Shown: positions 45,360 to 54,411 of the stretch, piece by piece | How positions within the stretch are numbered: the first letter of the stretch is position 1 | Layout: each line of letters opens with the position of its first letter | Source: Haladaptatus sp. DJG-WS-42 | Lineage (GTDB): Archaea > Halobacteriota > Halobacteria > Halobacteriales > Halococcaceae | Direction: 5' to 3' | NCBI RefSeq assembly: GCF_037198285.1 | Contig: NZ_CP147243.1 | Location: 1,488,001 to 1,552,000 of the forward strand | Length of the DNA: 64,000 nucleotides | Position numbers and translations under genes: made by a program | Notes under the pieces: model-generated | The model's database searches: none | What the model saw: only the letters and a program-made list of their open reading frames with translations | Told to the model about the DNA's origin: nothing

Positions 45360-46442
45360 TCATTCCATCTTCAGTCCGCTCCCGGTGAGTGGGACGACTA
45401 CGTCATCGCTGTCGTCGATAGCTCCGCGTTCACGATACGCCGCCAGACCGGCCGTCGCGCTCGCGCACGTCGGTTCGACGTAGAAGCCCGCGCGGTGGAG
45501 GCGGTCGAGTTCGACTTCCGTTTCCGGGGCTTCGACGGCAATCGCGTCGCCGCCGGTGGCTTCGATAGCGGCGAGGAGCTGGGCTTTGCGGGCGGGGTCG
45601 CGTATCTGAATCCCGTCTGCAACGTCGTTTTCGGCGTCTGACGGTCCGTGCAGCTCCTCGGCTATCGGGGCGAATCCGGCGGCCTGTGCGCCCAATAAAC
45701 GAGGCATTTCATCCGTCCAGCCCGCATCAAGCAGGGCTTTAAAGCCGCGGTACGCGCCCAAAAACAGCGTTCCGTGACCGAGTGGCAACACGACCGCGTC
45801 GGGCACGTCCCAGTCGCGCTGGGCGGCGAGTTCGAAGGCGACGGTCTGGGTTCCGGCGAAGAAGGCCGGGTTCCACGCGTGGCTTGCATACCAGCCCTCG
45901 CCGCGTTCGACCGCCTCGATGCAGGCGTCGGTGACGGCTCCACGGCCGCCTTCTATGGGCACGACGGTCGCCCCGGCGCGCTTGATGGCGCGGCGCTTTG
46001 CGGGTTTCACGTCTGCGGGCACGTAGATCTCCGCGTCGATGCCCGCGCGAGCGGCGTAGGTGGCGATTGCCGCACCCGCGTTCCCCGAGGAGTCTTCGAT
46101 GACGGTTTCGACACCTAACTGTTTGGCCCACGAGAGCGTCGTCGTCGCGCCTCGGTCTTTGAAACTCCCTGTCGGGAAGACGTACTCCAATTTAAACTGG
46201 GCGTCCCAGTCGGAGGCGTCTACGAGCGGCGTCCAGCCCTCGCCGAGCGTGACGCGCGGCTCCATGGGGAGAAACTCCTGAAATGTCCAGAGGCCGGGTC
46301 GCGTATCGAGCGCCGTGGGGTCGGGTGCGGGCCTGTCGGGAAGCGGTCGGTCTGCGAAATCGAGGGCGTGACCACACACACAGCGCCACGGCTCGTCGGG
46401 GCCAGCGTCGGAGGTTCGATTACAAGACGTGCAGGCGTACAT
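45360..46442 (-). CDS. thrC: Threonine synthase
   Basis: 360 aa. PLP-dependent conversion of O-phosphohomoserine to threonine. N-terminal zinc ribbon (CTSCNRT...CVCGH), PLP-lysine in FPTGSFKDRGATTT (about residue 95), EDSSGNAGAAIATYAARAG, and LPLGHGTLFLGAYRGF for the phosphate. ATG 46442 overlaps the TGA of the upstream deacylase gene, so the frame's long upstream extension is a shadow. Confidence 0.93.
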   Translation of the reverse strand: MYACTSCNRTSDAGPDEPWRCVCGHALDFADRPLPDRPAPDPTALDTRPGLWTFQEFLPMEPRVTLGEGWTPLVDASDWDAQFKLEYVFPTGSFKDRGATTTLSWAKQLGVETVIEDSSGNAGAAIATYAARAGIDAEIYVPADVKPAKRRAIKRAGATVVPIEGGRGAVTDACIEAVERGEGWYASHAWNPAFFAGTQTVAFELAAQRDWDVPDAVVLPLGHGTLFLGAYRGFKALLDAGWTDEMPRLLGAQAAGFAPIAEELHGPSDAENDVADGIQIRDPARKAQLLAAIEATGGDAIAVEAPETEVELDRLHRAGFYVEPTCASATAGLAAYRERGAIDDSDDVVVPLTGSGLKME

Positions 46443-47398
46443 CAGATTTCGTCGATATCGACGCCGACCGAACAGACGTACTCGCCGGTTGCGACCTGTG
46501 GGAGGCGGCGGGTTCGCCAGAAGATGCCGTCGGTGTCGGCTTCGATGGTGTCCTTTCTGGTGCCGAACACGTCGGTGATGCGAAACAGCGTGTCGCCCGC
46601 CCGTACTCGGTCGCCAAGGTCTTTCTCGAAGCTCACGAGGCCGCCAGAGGGCGCGCCAAACTGGCGAAAGCCACGCGCGCGAGTTTGGGGTTCTACGTCC
46701 ACGTCGCCGTCTAAAAAGCCGTAGTAGCGAAGCACGTTGTAGATGCCGCGGACGCCAAGCCCGATGCTCTGTTCGTCCCAACCAACCGCGCCCCCGAGTT
46801 CGGGGTCGATGGTCGGGATGCCCTTGTCGGGGGCGGCGCGGGCGAGTTGGCCGTTCGGGCCTTTCTGGTCTAAGATGTGCCCACAGCCGAACACGCGGGC
46901 GAGTTCGAGACACTCGTCGTGCATGTGGTGGCGGCGACCACACCGGACGCGGGTTTCGTTTATCATCCGGCTGGTCGAGCCTTGGTGGAGGTCGAGAATG
47001 TAGTCTGCGCGACTCGCGACTTCGAAGGTGGCGGCGGCAATCCGTTCTGAAGAGGTGCCGCGTTTGTCGCCGGGATACGCCCGGTTCATTTTCGTATCGT
47101 CGATTGGATTTCTGTGCTGTGCGACCTGAAAGCCGTGATAATTGACGATGCCGACGAGGAGAATCGTGCCAGCGAGTTCGGTCGGGTCGAGCTGTGGAAC
47201 AAGCGTCTTCAACACACCAACGCCGTTCAGTTCGTCACCATCACTCGCCGCCTGAATGTAGAGCGTGTCCCCCTCGGCAGCCCCGTTTATCACGGCGACA
47301 GGGAGCCGAAGCGGGCTGCCATCGCGGAGTTCGCCAACGGCTAAGCGACCGACATCCATCTCACCAGGAGCGGCCGCTGCCGTGCCGAGGGTCGTCAT
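46442..47398 (-). CDS. Succinylglutamate desuccinylase/aspartoacylase-type deacylase
   Basis: 318 aa, M14-like zinc hydrolase fold. AASDGDELNG stands where the family usually has HGDE, so the first zinc His is Asp here. ILDLHQGS supplies the later His, and the C-terminal region (EKDLGDRVRAGDTLFRI) is the beta-barrel typical of AstE-like proteins. The substrate is unknown, perhaps an N-acyl amino acid. It overlaps threonine synthase at its 3' end. Confidence 0.75.
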   Translation of the reverse strand: MTTLGTAAAAPGEMDVGRLAVGELRDGSPLRLPVAVINGAAEGDTLYIQAASDGDELNGVGVLKTLVPQLDPTELAGTILLVGIVNYHGFQVAQHRNPIDDTKMNRAYPGDKRGTSSERIAAATFEVASRADYILDLHQGSTSRMINETRVRCGRRHHMHDECLELARVFGCGHILDQKGPNGQLARAAPDKGIPTIDPELGGAVGWDEQSIGLGVRGIYNVLRYYGFLDGDVDVEPQTRARGFRQFGAPSGGLVSFEKDLGDRVRAGDTLFRITDVFGTRKDTIEADTDGIFWRTRRLPQVATGEYVCSVGVDIDEI

Positions 47399-47486
47399 TA
47401 CCCCTAGACGGCAACCCCACGCTCTTTAGATGTTCGGTATGCGGGAAACCAACGTGGTTTTTGCGCTCGCACTCGAAATTCCGCCT

Positions 47487-47744
47487 GTGACAGACGACCC
47501 GTCCCGCTCGCCGCGTGCGAACATGGTCGCCGCGCTCAACGTGCCACAGAACGCCCGGCGCGGCTTTGGCTTTGGCCTCGTTGCGACGCTCGCCCTCTTC
47601 GTCTTCTTCGTCCTCCTGCCGGGGACGTTCCGCTCGCCGGTGTTGTACGTCGCTCTCGGATTCGTGCTCGCCACGTCGCTCGGCGCGTTTGCGACGGTGA
47701 TTCTCACGCTGATTTCGGCCTACAGGCTGTCGAGAGAGTCCTGA
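47487..47744 (+). CDS. Small haloarchaeal membrane protein (DUF7536-like)
   Basis: 85 aa from GTG 47487 (104 aa if the first ATG at 47430 is used). Two helices, about residues 22-42 and 50-75, after RSPRANMVAALNVPQNARRG. The start is uncertain. It overlaps the 3' end of the convergent PhoU/TrkA_C gene by 25 bp. Function unknown. Confidence 0.55.
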   Translation: MTDDPSRSPRANMVAALNVPQNARRGFGFGLVATLALFVFFVLLPGTFRSPVLYVALGFVLATSLGAFATVILTLISAYRLSRES

Positions 47745-48949
47745 CCGGCGAGTTGCGCGAGGCGTTCTGCGCCGGTTCGCGTCCCTTTTGCGATGAGCAC
47801 GTCGCCGCTGTGAAGCGCCGTGAGCGGCCCCGGCGAGACGACCCACTCGTCTGGCACGCCGCGGGCGTCGTGGGTTTTGTTCCGCCGGTGGACGGCAATC
47901 ACGCGCATCCCGGTTTCGGTTTTCACCATCTTATCGCGCAGGGTTACGCCGTCTAAGTCGCTTCCCTCGCCCACCGTCAGGCGGATGATGACCTCGTCGC
48001 TTTCGAGGACGGCCTGTTCGACCACGGGATGGGTGCCAAGCCCGCGTAGGACGCCTTCGCTGATTTCGAGTGCGGCGTCGCTGATGACTTCGGTCGAGCG
48101 CGCGAGGTGGACGAGACCGCGCAACTGGACGGGGTCTTCGACGCGACTCGCCGCCTGTAACACCCATGCCTCGAACCGGGACTGGAGCGCGTCCACTTCG
48201 GCTTCGAGTTCGACGACTTCCTCTGCGACTTCGGCGCTGTCGAACAGCACGGAGCCGTAGGCCAAATCCACGGCGAGTTCAGCCATGTTCTTCATCAGCA
48301 CAATCGAGTCAACGGCGCGCTCTAGGTCTTCGATGCCGGGTTCTGGTGGGTTTGGCGGGACGTAGGCGCGGCCGCTCGCCTGTTCGTACACGCGCGAGAC
48401 GCCGTCTTCCGGCCCGCGAAGCAACATCACGTCACCGGCTTCGAGTTTGGTTTCGTGGTCGGGATTCAGCAGCCAGGTGCCGCTGCGTCGGAGCGCGATG
48501 ATGCGCACGCCGGTTTCGGTCTCGATGTTTTCGCCGCCGAGTGATTTCCCGTCGAGCGCAGCGTGTTCGGTGATGGTTACGCGCACCAGGGTTTCGACGG
48601 CTTCTGGAATCGCCGCCCGCATGGCGTCGGGCAGGCCGATGTCCTCTAAGACGATTTTGGCGATGTCGCCTGCGGCGTCGCTGATTTTCTCCGCTGCGCC
48701 GACGACGCCGAGCACGGGCGCGAGCGCCTCTGCGTCTTCGGGGCTACGCGCGGCCATGAGCAGGCTCATGCGCGCTTGCATCTGGAGGACGTCCATGCGT
48801 TCTTCTAAGACGAGCACCTCCTCTGCGACTTCGTCGCTGCCGAGCAACACGGCCGAGTAGGAGAGGTCGATGAGCAGCTCAGCGATGTCTTTCATCTCTG
48901 CAAGAACCTGCTTTACGCTAACCGGCTCATAGCCGACCTCATCGGACAT
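47720..48949 (-). CDS. Tandem PhoU-TrkA_C protein
   Basis: 409 aa made of two copies of the same module: a PhoU-like helical region (MKDIAELLIDLSYSAVLLGSD..., and MKNMAELAVDLAYGSVLFDSA...) followed by a TrkA_C/RCK_C domain (ETGVRIIALRRSGTW..., and ETGMRVIAVHRRNKTH...). Each half is about 200 residues. TrkA_C domains bind ligands such as cyclic di-AMP and gate K+ transport; no transporter is adjacent. Divergent from citrate synthase. Confidence 0.85.
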   Translation of the reverse strand: MSDEVGYEPVSVKQVLAEMKDIAELLIDLSYSAVLLGSDEVAEEVLVLEERMDVLQMQARMSLLMAARSPEDAEALAPVLGVVGAAEKISDAAGDIAKIVLEDIGLPDAMRAAIPEAVETLVRVTITEHAALDGKSLGGENIETETGVRIIALRRSGTWLLNPDHETKLEAGDVMLLRGPEDGVSRVYEQASGRAYVPPNPPEPGIEDLERAVDSIVLMKNMAELAVDLAYGSVLFDSAEVAEEVVELEAEVDALQSRFEAWVLQAASRVEDPVQLRGLVHLARSTEVISDAALEISEGVLRGLGTHPVVEQAVLESDEVIIRLTVGEGSDLDGVTLRDKMVKTETGMRVIAVHRRNKTHDARGVPDEWVVSPGPLTALHSGDVLIAKGTRTGAERLAQLAGQDSLDSL

Positions 48950-49052
48950 ACTCGGCAGTTTACTGGCACCGGCAAAAAACGTTGCCCGGAGCCTGCGGCA
49001 GTATGCGGACGAACAATAATGTTTTTCCCGGCAGGTAAGCTAGTGTCACGGT

Positions 49053-50195
49053 ATGTCTGACGAGCTCAAGAAAGGGCTAGAAGGTGTGCTTGTTGCAGAG
49101 TCGTCACTTTCGTTTATTGACGGCGACGCAGGCAAGCTCGTCTATCGTGGCTATACAATCGAGGATCTCGCTCGAAATACAAGCTACGAAGAAGTACTCT
49201 ACCTCCTCTGGCACGGTGAGCTGCCAACAGAGGACGAACTCGCCGGGTTCGCCGATGCGATGGCCACCGAACGCGAGGTTCCAGACGGCCTGCTTGCCGA
49301 AGTCCGCGAACTCGCAGAGCAGGACGAAGAGCCGATGGCAGCCCTCAGGACGCTCGTCTCCGCACTCTCCGCCTACGACCCTGACGCGAACGCCGACGTT
49401 GACCCAACCGACGTTGACGCGAACCTCCGCAAGGCACGGCGCATCACCGCGAAGATTCCGACCCTCCTCGCGGCGTACAACCGCATCCGCAACGGGAACG
49501 ACCCTGTCTCCCCGCGCCAAGACCTCTCGCATGCGGCGAACTTCCTCTACATGCTGAACGACGAGGAACCGAACGACGTCTTAGAAGACGTGTTCGACCA
49601 GGCGCTCGTGCTCCACGCAGACCACGGCCTGAACGCCTCGACGTTCTCCGCGATGGTGACGGCCTCGACGCTCACCGACCTTCACAGCGCGATTACGAGC
49701 GCGATTGGCACGCTCGCTGGCAGCCTCCACGGCGGCGCGAACGCGAACGTGATGAAGATGCTGAAAGAAGTAGACGACAGCGGCAAAGAGCCGACCCAAT
49801 GGGTCACAGACGCCCTCGAAAACGGCCGTCGCGTCCCCGGCTTCGGCCACCGCGTCTACAACGTCAAAGACCCGCGCGCAAACATTCTCGGCGAGCAGTC
49901 TGAATCGCTCGGCGAGGCCGCAGGCGACCTGAAGTGGTACAACTACTCCGTCGCCATCGAGGAGTACGTGGGCGGGGAGAAGGGCCTCGCGCCGAACGTT
50001 GACTTCTACTCCGCGACGACGTACTACCAGATGGGCATCCCAATCGACATCTACACGCCAATCTTCGCCATGTCCCGGGCCGGTGGCTGGATTGCGCACG
50101 TCTTAGAGCAGTACGAGGACAACCGCCTCATCCGCCCACGCGCTCGCTACGTCGGCGCAGAAGACCGCACGGTCGCGCCGTTCGACGAGCGATAA
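49053..50195 (+). CDS. gltA: Citrate synthase
   Basis: 380 aa, archaeal short type. Condenses acetyl-CoA and oxaloacetate in the citric acid cycle; may also accept propionyl-CoA. HADHGLNASTFSA, SLHGGANANVM and PGFGHRVYNVKDPRA hold the catalytic His residues, and an Asp in the C-terminal ATTYYQMGIPIDIYTPIFA region. TGTTTTTC about 27 nt upstream fits a leaderless start. Confidence 0.96.
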   Translation: MSDELKKGLEGVLVAESSLSFIDGDAGKLVYRGYTIEDLARNTSYEEVLYLLWHGELPTEDELAGFADAMATEREVPDGLLAEVRELAEQDEEPMAALRTLVSALSAYDPDANADVDPTDVDANLRKARRITAKIPTLLAAYNRIRNGNDPVSPRQDLSHAANFLYMLNDEEPNDVLEDVFDQALVLHADHGLNASTFSAMVTASTLTDLHSAITSAIGTLAGSLHGGANANVMKMLKEVDDSGKEPTQWVTDALENGRRVPGFGHRVYNVKDPRANILGEQSESLGEAAGDLKWYNYSVAIEEYVGGEKGLAPNVDFYSATTYYQMGIPIDIYTPIFAMSRAGGWIAHVLEQYEDNRLIRPRARYVGAEDRTVAPFDER

Positions 50196-50253
50196 GGCTT
50201 CGTCAGCTCATTTTCCCACAACGTGCAAGGCACCGGGTCGTGTAGCACCGCGT

Positions 50254-50646
50254 ATGGATGTGTTCGTCTACGGCACGCTGACCGACCCCGATACGGTGAG
50301 CGAGGTGGTCTCCAGTTTTGAGTTCGTCTGCGATGCTCGTCTCGATGGTCTCCGGCGCGTCGAGGGGACCTACCCGACGCTCGCGCCTGCGCCCGGGAAC
50401 TCGGTCGACGGGAAGCTCTTACGAACCGCTGACATCCGCTCGCTCGACGCCTACGAAGGGATAGAAAGCGGGCTGTACGTCCGGGTGAGCGTGCCCTGTG
50501 CAGACCAGTCGGTTGCGGTGTACGTTGGCGACCCCGGTCGACTCGACGTCGCAGAACCAGTCAAGTGGCCCGGTGACGGCTCGTTCGAGGCGCGCGTGCA
50601 CCGCTACCTCGCGGAACACGCGGTGTGCGTTCGTGAAATCGCGTAA
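50254..50646 (+). CDS. Gamma-glutamylcyclotransferase-like (AIG2/BtrG) protein
   Basis: 130 aa. VFVYGTLTDPDTV is the substrate-binding YGTL motif of the GGCT-like fold and LDAYEGIESGLYVR carries the catalytic Glu region. Possibly acts on gamma-glutamyl compounds; haloarchaea use gamma-glutamylcysteine as thiol, but the link is inference. Confidence 0.78.
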   Translation: MDVFVYGTLTDPDTVSEVVSSFEFVCDARLDGLRRVEGTYPTLAPAPGNSVDGKLLRTADIRSLDAYEGIESGLYVRVSVPCADQSVAVYVGDPGRLDVAEPVKWPGDGSFEARVHRYLAEHAVCVREIA

Positions 50647-50921
50647 CCTGTCAGCTTCCGAGCAGTCAGACGTCAGACGCGACCTGAATGACACGTGGCC
50701 GACGAGCGTCTGACACCTGGTTCGAAGCGGCGTAGTCTACCGATTTCACTTTCACTCCGCCTCCCAATCCTTTATATTCCCTCCCTGCTCTCATCCAGAT
50801 GCAGTCATACGCTTTGGGACCGCGTCCCCCATCCCCTGGGAATGCTCAGTCCCTATCCCCCCTACTTTACCATTCGAGAGCCACAGGCAACCGTTAATGT
50901 GGCGGGCAAGCAACCACCAGT
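50647..50921. other. Intergenic region before threonine deaminase
   Basis: 275 bp with no gene. Contains a 9-bp inverted repeat GTCAGACGC (50672-50680) and GCGTCTGAC (50706-50714), an AT element CTTTATATTCC near 50770, and a C-rich tract at about 50850. Confidence 0.4.
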
Positions 50922-52133
50922 ATGCTCGAACTTGCTGACGTAATCGAGGCCCGAGAGCGGGTCGAGGCGGTCGCCCGCCACACACCGCTCGACTATTCTC
51001 ACACGTTCTCCGATATCACCGGCGCGACGGTACATCTCAAACTCGAAACCTTCCAGCGCACTGGCTCGTTCAAGATTCGCGGTGCGTCGAACCGAATCGC
51101 CACGCTCTCACCCGATGAAAAAGAGGCGGGCGTCGTCACCGCGAGCGCCGGAAATCACGCACAGGGCGTCGCCCTCGCCGCAACGCGAAACGGCGTTGAC
51201 GCGAAAATCGTGATGCCCGAGTACGCGCCTATCTCGAAGGTCAAGGCCACGCGCGCCTACGGCGCGGAGGTCGTCCTCCACGGCAAAGACTACGACGAGG
51301 CCGCAGAGAAGGCCCACGAAATAGAGCGCGAGGAAGGGCGCTGCTACGTCCACGCCTTCGACGACGAGAAGGTGATGGCCGGACAGGGAACCATTGGCTT
51401 AGAAATCTACGACGACCTCCCCGAAGTCGATACGGTCGTGGTGGGCATCGGCGGCGGCGGCCTCATCGCCGGCATCGCAACCGCGCTCAAGGCGAAAAAT
51501 CCGGATATTCGCGTCATCGGCGTCCAAGCAGAAGGGGCCTCAAGCGTCGCCCAATCGCTCGAAAAAGGGTCGGTTCAGCAGATAGACAGCGTCGATACCA
51601 TCGCCGACGGCATCGCCACCCGAAGCGTTGGCGAACAGACGTTCGACGTCATCGAAGAGCGCGTCGACGAGGTCGTCACGGTCTCTGACTCAGAGATTGC
51701 GGTCGCGCTCATCTCGCTGCTCGAACGCGGCAAGACGCTCGTCGAAGGTGCAGGCGCCGTCCCGCTCGCTGCGCTGCTCTCTGAGAAGTTCGACTACGAA
51801 GAAGACGAGGTCATCGTCCCCGCGCTCTGTGGCGGGAACATCGACCTGAACGTGCTCACGACGGTCATCATGCGCGGACTGGTCGAGACGGGGCGCTACC
51901 TGAAGATTCGCACCGTGCTCAAAGACCGCCCCGGCGCGCTCGAACGTCTCATCGAGGTCATCGCCGTCGAGAAGGCGAACATCTACGCCATCCAGCACGA
52001 CCGCACCTCGCGCGACCTCGCGATGAACGCCGCAGAGGTCGAAGTAGACTTAGAGACGAGGGGACACGACCACGTCGCCGAGGTAGTGGCCGCGCTCGAA
52101 CAGAACGGCTACGAAGTGGACGTCCTCATCTGA
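50922..52133 (+). CDS. ilvA: Threonine ammonia-lyase with ACT domain
   Basis: 403 aa. PLP enzyme giving 2-oxobutyrate for isoleucine synthesis. TGSFKIRGASNRI contains the PLP Lys, SAGNHAQGVALAA and VGIGGGGLIAGIATALK bind the cofactor, and a C-terminal ACT domain starts at about residue 325 (LKDRPGALERLIEVI), suggesting allosteric control or the catabolic type. The 3' end overlaps the convergent patatin gene by 25 bp. Confidence 0.92.
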   Translation: MLELADVIEARERVEAVARHTPLDYSHTFSDITGATVHLKLETFQRTGSFKIRGASNRIATLSPDEKEAGVVTASAGNHAQGVALAATRNGVDAKIVMPEYAPISKVKATRAYGAEVVLHGKDYDEAAEKAHEIEREEGRCYVHAFDDEKVMAGQGTIGLEIYDDLPEVDTVVVGIGGGGLIAGIATALKAKNPDIRVIGVQAEGASSVAQSLEKGSVQQIDSVDTIADGIATRSVGEQTFDVIEERVDEVVTVSDSEIAVALISLLERGKTLVEGAGAVPLAALLSEKFDYEEDEVIVPALCGGNIDLNVLTTVIMRGLVETGRYLKIRTVLKDRPGALERLIEVIAVEKANIYAIQHDRTSRDLAMNAAEVEVDLETRGHDHVAEVVAALEQNGYEVDVLI

Positions 52134-53071
52134 GCGACGAACGACCGCCCGCATTGCTCGCCGTGTTCGAGTAACTCTTCGATAAAGTCGGGCGAGCGGT
52201 CGAGTTTGGTCGCGCTCGGCAGTTCGCGTTTTAACTCGATTTTCCGGGTTCTGACGGGCTTGTAGTGCTCTTTGGGGAGGTGGCCCGCTTCGACCCATTC
52301 GTTTACCCGGTGGATAAAGCGCAACTCTTGGTTCATCGAAATATTTCCGGCCAACTCGTTGCGCCGGTCATGGATTTCTACCAGCGATTGTGGCTCGCCT
52401 TCGCGCACTTGCGGGTTTATCTGGATGACCCAAATTTCGTCTGGCTTTTCGCCGTCTCCGGTCATGAGGTCGTGAATCGGGGGGTTCTGACTGAACAGCC
52501 CGTCCCAGTGCCAGTGGCCGTGGATTTCGACCGCCGGAAACAGGGTTGGAATCGCCGTTGACGCGAGGATAGCGGCTTCTGAGATCGCCGCGTTCTCGAA
52601 CGTTTCGAAGTCGCCCGCGTTCACGTTCACGGTTCCGACGACGAAGTTCGGCTGGCTGTCGTCGTAGAGGGCTGGGATGCGTTCGAAGTCGATGAATCGC
52701 TGGAGGGTCTCGCGGAGTTGGTCGTGGCCCCACCCCGACAGTGGGTGTCTGTACGGGCTGATTTCAGGGAGTGGGAACCCGCTGTTGCCAGCGCGCGTCC
52801 ACGCAACCATCGAGTCGTTGACCCACTGGTCTATGCCCGGCTTCGCGGCGATATCGGCCCAGACGGCGTCGATGAGCCGACACGCCTCCTCGGGGCCGTC
52901 GGTGAGCAGGCCGTACCACGCGGCGAGCCCAGAGATGGCCCCGCCCGAGGTGCCAGAGAGGCCAGCGAGTTCGATGTCCGGTCGTTCGCTGAGGATGCCT
53001 TTGAGGACGCCACCGGTGAACGCGGTGTGGCTCCCGCCGCCCTGACACGCGATGGCGACGCGCTTACTCAT
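52109..53071 (-). CDS. phaZ: Patatin-like hydrolase, probable PHA depolymerase (PhaZh1-like)
   Basis: 320 aa. Patatin fold: oxyanion GGG (residues 11-13), nucleophile Ser42 in GLSGTSGGA, catalytic Asp190 in WHWDGLF. Patatins are lipid acyl hydrolases, but in Haloferax mediterranei a patatin-like protein beside bdhA degrades native polyhydroxyalkanoate granules. Here too the gene follows a 3-hydroxybutyrate dehydrogenase-like gene with an 8-bp overlap, so PHA depolymerase is favoured. Plain phospholipase remains possible. Confidence 0.75.
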   Translation of the reverse strand: MSKRVAIACQGGGSHTAFTGGVLKGILSERPDIELAGLSGTSGGAISGLAAWYGLLTDGPEEACRLIDAVWADIAAKPGIDQWVNDSMVAWTRAGNSGFPLPEISPYRHPLSGWGHDQLRETLQRFIDFERIPALYDDSQPNFVVGTVNVNAGDFETFENAAISEAAILASTAIPTLFPAVEIHGHWHWDGLFSQNPPIHDLMTGDGEKPDEIWVIQINPQVREGEPQSLVEIHDRRNELAGNISMNQELRFIHRVNEWVEAGHLPKEHYKPVRTRKIELKRELPSATKLDRSPDFIEELLEHGEQCGRSFVAQMRTSTS

Positions 53072-53924
53072 AGGTGAGGGTCATGCCGCCGTCCCAGCGC
53101 AGGTCGCCTCCATCGAGGTGCTGGCCATACTGCGAGAAGCCGAAGGCAAAGAGGTTCGCCACGTCAACCGGCTCCATCATCTCCTTTACGCGACTGTGGC
53201 CGAGCATCACGTCTTCGACCACCTCGCGCTCGCTGATTCCCCGCTCGCGGGCGGAGTCAGGAACTTGCTTCGTGACGAGCGGTGTTTTGACGTAGGCCGT
53301 CGAGACGCTGAAGCTCCGAATTGTCCCCTCGCCCTCTGCGGCAATCGCTTGAGTCAGCCCACGGAGGGCGAACTTCGTCATGATGTAGACAGGCTTGTCT
53401 TTCGTGGCGACGTGGCCGTGTACCGAGGCCATATTCGCAATTGCGCCGACGCCGTCGTCGGCCTCGCGGATGTGTGGGAGGGCGCATTTCGTGAGCAAAA
53501 ATGGCGCGCGAACCATCACGTTCTGCATCAGGTCGTAGGTCTCCATCGGGAACGTCTCGATGGGGTCGATGTGCTGGAGTCCGGCGATGTTCGCCACGTA
53601 GCGCAGTTGGCCCAACTCGGCGGCCGTCTCCACGAGCGCTTCGACGGCCGCGTCGTCGGTGAGGTTCACGTCGGCGGTTTCGATAGTTCCGGATGCCCTA
53701 ACTTCGCCCGCGATGTCGACCGTCTCTGCGAGGCCCGCTTCGTCCATGTCGGTGGCGACGACGGTGAGGCCGTTTTTGGCGAGGGCGACGGCGGTGGCTC
53801 GGCCGATGCCGGAGGCCGCGCCGGTAACGATGGCCACCGATTTGTCGGTGAATCGGGGGTCTGTGAGGGTGAGAATCCGGTCTGCGGTCAGTTCGGGCGG
53901 CGAAAGCTCGTAGTCGGCTCCCAT
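53064..53924 (-). CDS. bdhA: SDR, probable 3-hydroxybutyrate dehydrogenase
   Basis: 286 aa. Short-chain dehydrogenase with VTGAASGIGRATA (NAD site, about residue 33), NIAG, catalytic Ser in MASVHGH and YIMTKFA (YxxxK). The C-terminus (FGFSQYGQHLDGGDLRWDGGMTLTYE) and the patatin-like neighbour fit 3-hydroxybutyrate dehydrogenase, oxidising the monomer released from polyhydroxybutyrate. Substrate assignment rests on context. Confidence 0.75.
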   Translation of the reverse strand: MGADYELSPPELTADRILTLTDPRFTDKSVAIVTGAASGIGRATAVALAKNGLTVVATDMDEAGLAETVDIAGEVRASGTIETADVNLTDDAAVEALVETAAELGQLRYVANIAGLQHIDPIETFPMETYDLMQNVMVRAPFLLTKCALPHIREADDGVGAIANMASVHGHVATKDKPVYIMTKFALRGLTQAIAAEGEGTIRSFSVSTAYVKTPLVTKQVPDSARERGISEREVVEDVMLGHSRVKEMMEPVDVANLFAFGFSQYGQHLDGGDLRWDGGMTLTYE

Positions 53925-54020
53925 GTGTGTTCATTGATTCGTTGACACACCACGGGCGTAAACCTTCGGCGGCGACAAGACTCCTGCAGTTTTATCACGC
54001 TCGGCGTTGCGTTTCGGGAC

Positions 54021-54401
54021 ATGAAGGAAATCATCCACACCGACGAGGCTCCAGAAGCCGTCGGGGCGTACAGCCAAGCAACCACCAACGGTTCGCTCGT
54101 CTTCACGGCCGGGCAGATCCCCCTCACGCCGGACGGTGAACTGCTGGATGACGAACCCATCGACGTCCAAGCGCGTCAGTGCCTCGACAATCTGACCGCC
54201 GTCCTCGCGGAAGCAGGCGCGGAGATGAGCGACGTGCTCAAAGTCTCCGTCTTCCTCGATGACATCGACGACTTCGCCGAGATGAACGACACCTACGCGA
54301 CCTACTTCGATGACGAACCACCGGCCCGGAGCGCCGTCGAAGTCGGCAACCTGCCAAAGGGCGTCGGCGTCGAAATCGAAGCCATCGCCTCCGTGGAGTA
54401 A
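54021..54401 (+). CDS. ridA: RidA-family enamine/imine deaminase
   Basis: 126 aa. Hydrolyses reactive 2-aminoacrylate-type intermediates released by PLP enzymes such as threonine deaminase. GAYSQATTNG, FTAGQIPL and the catalytic Arg in RSAVEVGNLPKG with VEIEAIA are the family motifs. ilvA, a likely source of its substrate, lies 2 kb away. Confidence 0.93.
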   Translation: MKEIIHTDEAPEAVGAYSQATTNGSLVFTAGQIPLTPDGELLDDEPIDVQARQCLDNLTAVLAEAGAEMSDVLKVSVFLDDIDDFAEMNDTYATYFDDEPPARSAVEVGNLPKGVGVEIEAIASVE

Positions 54402-54411
54402 CGCCACTGCG

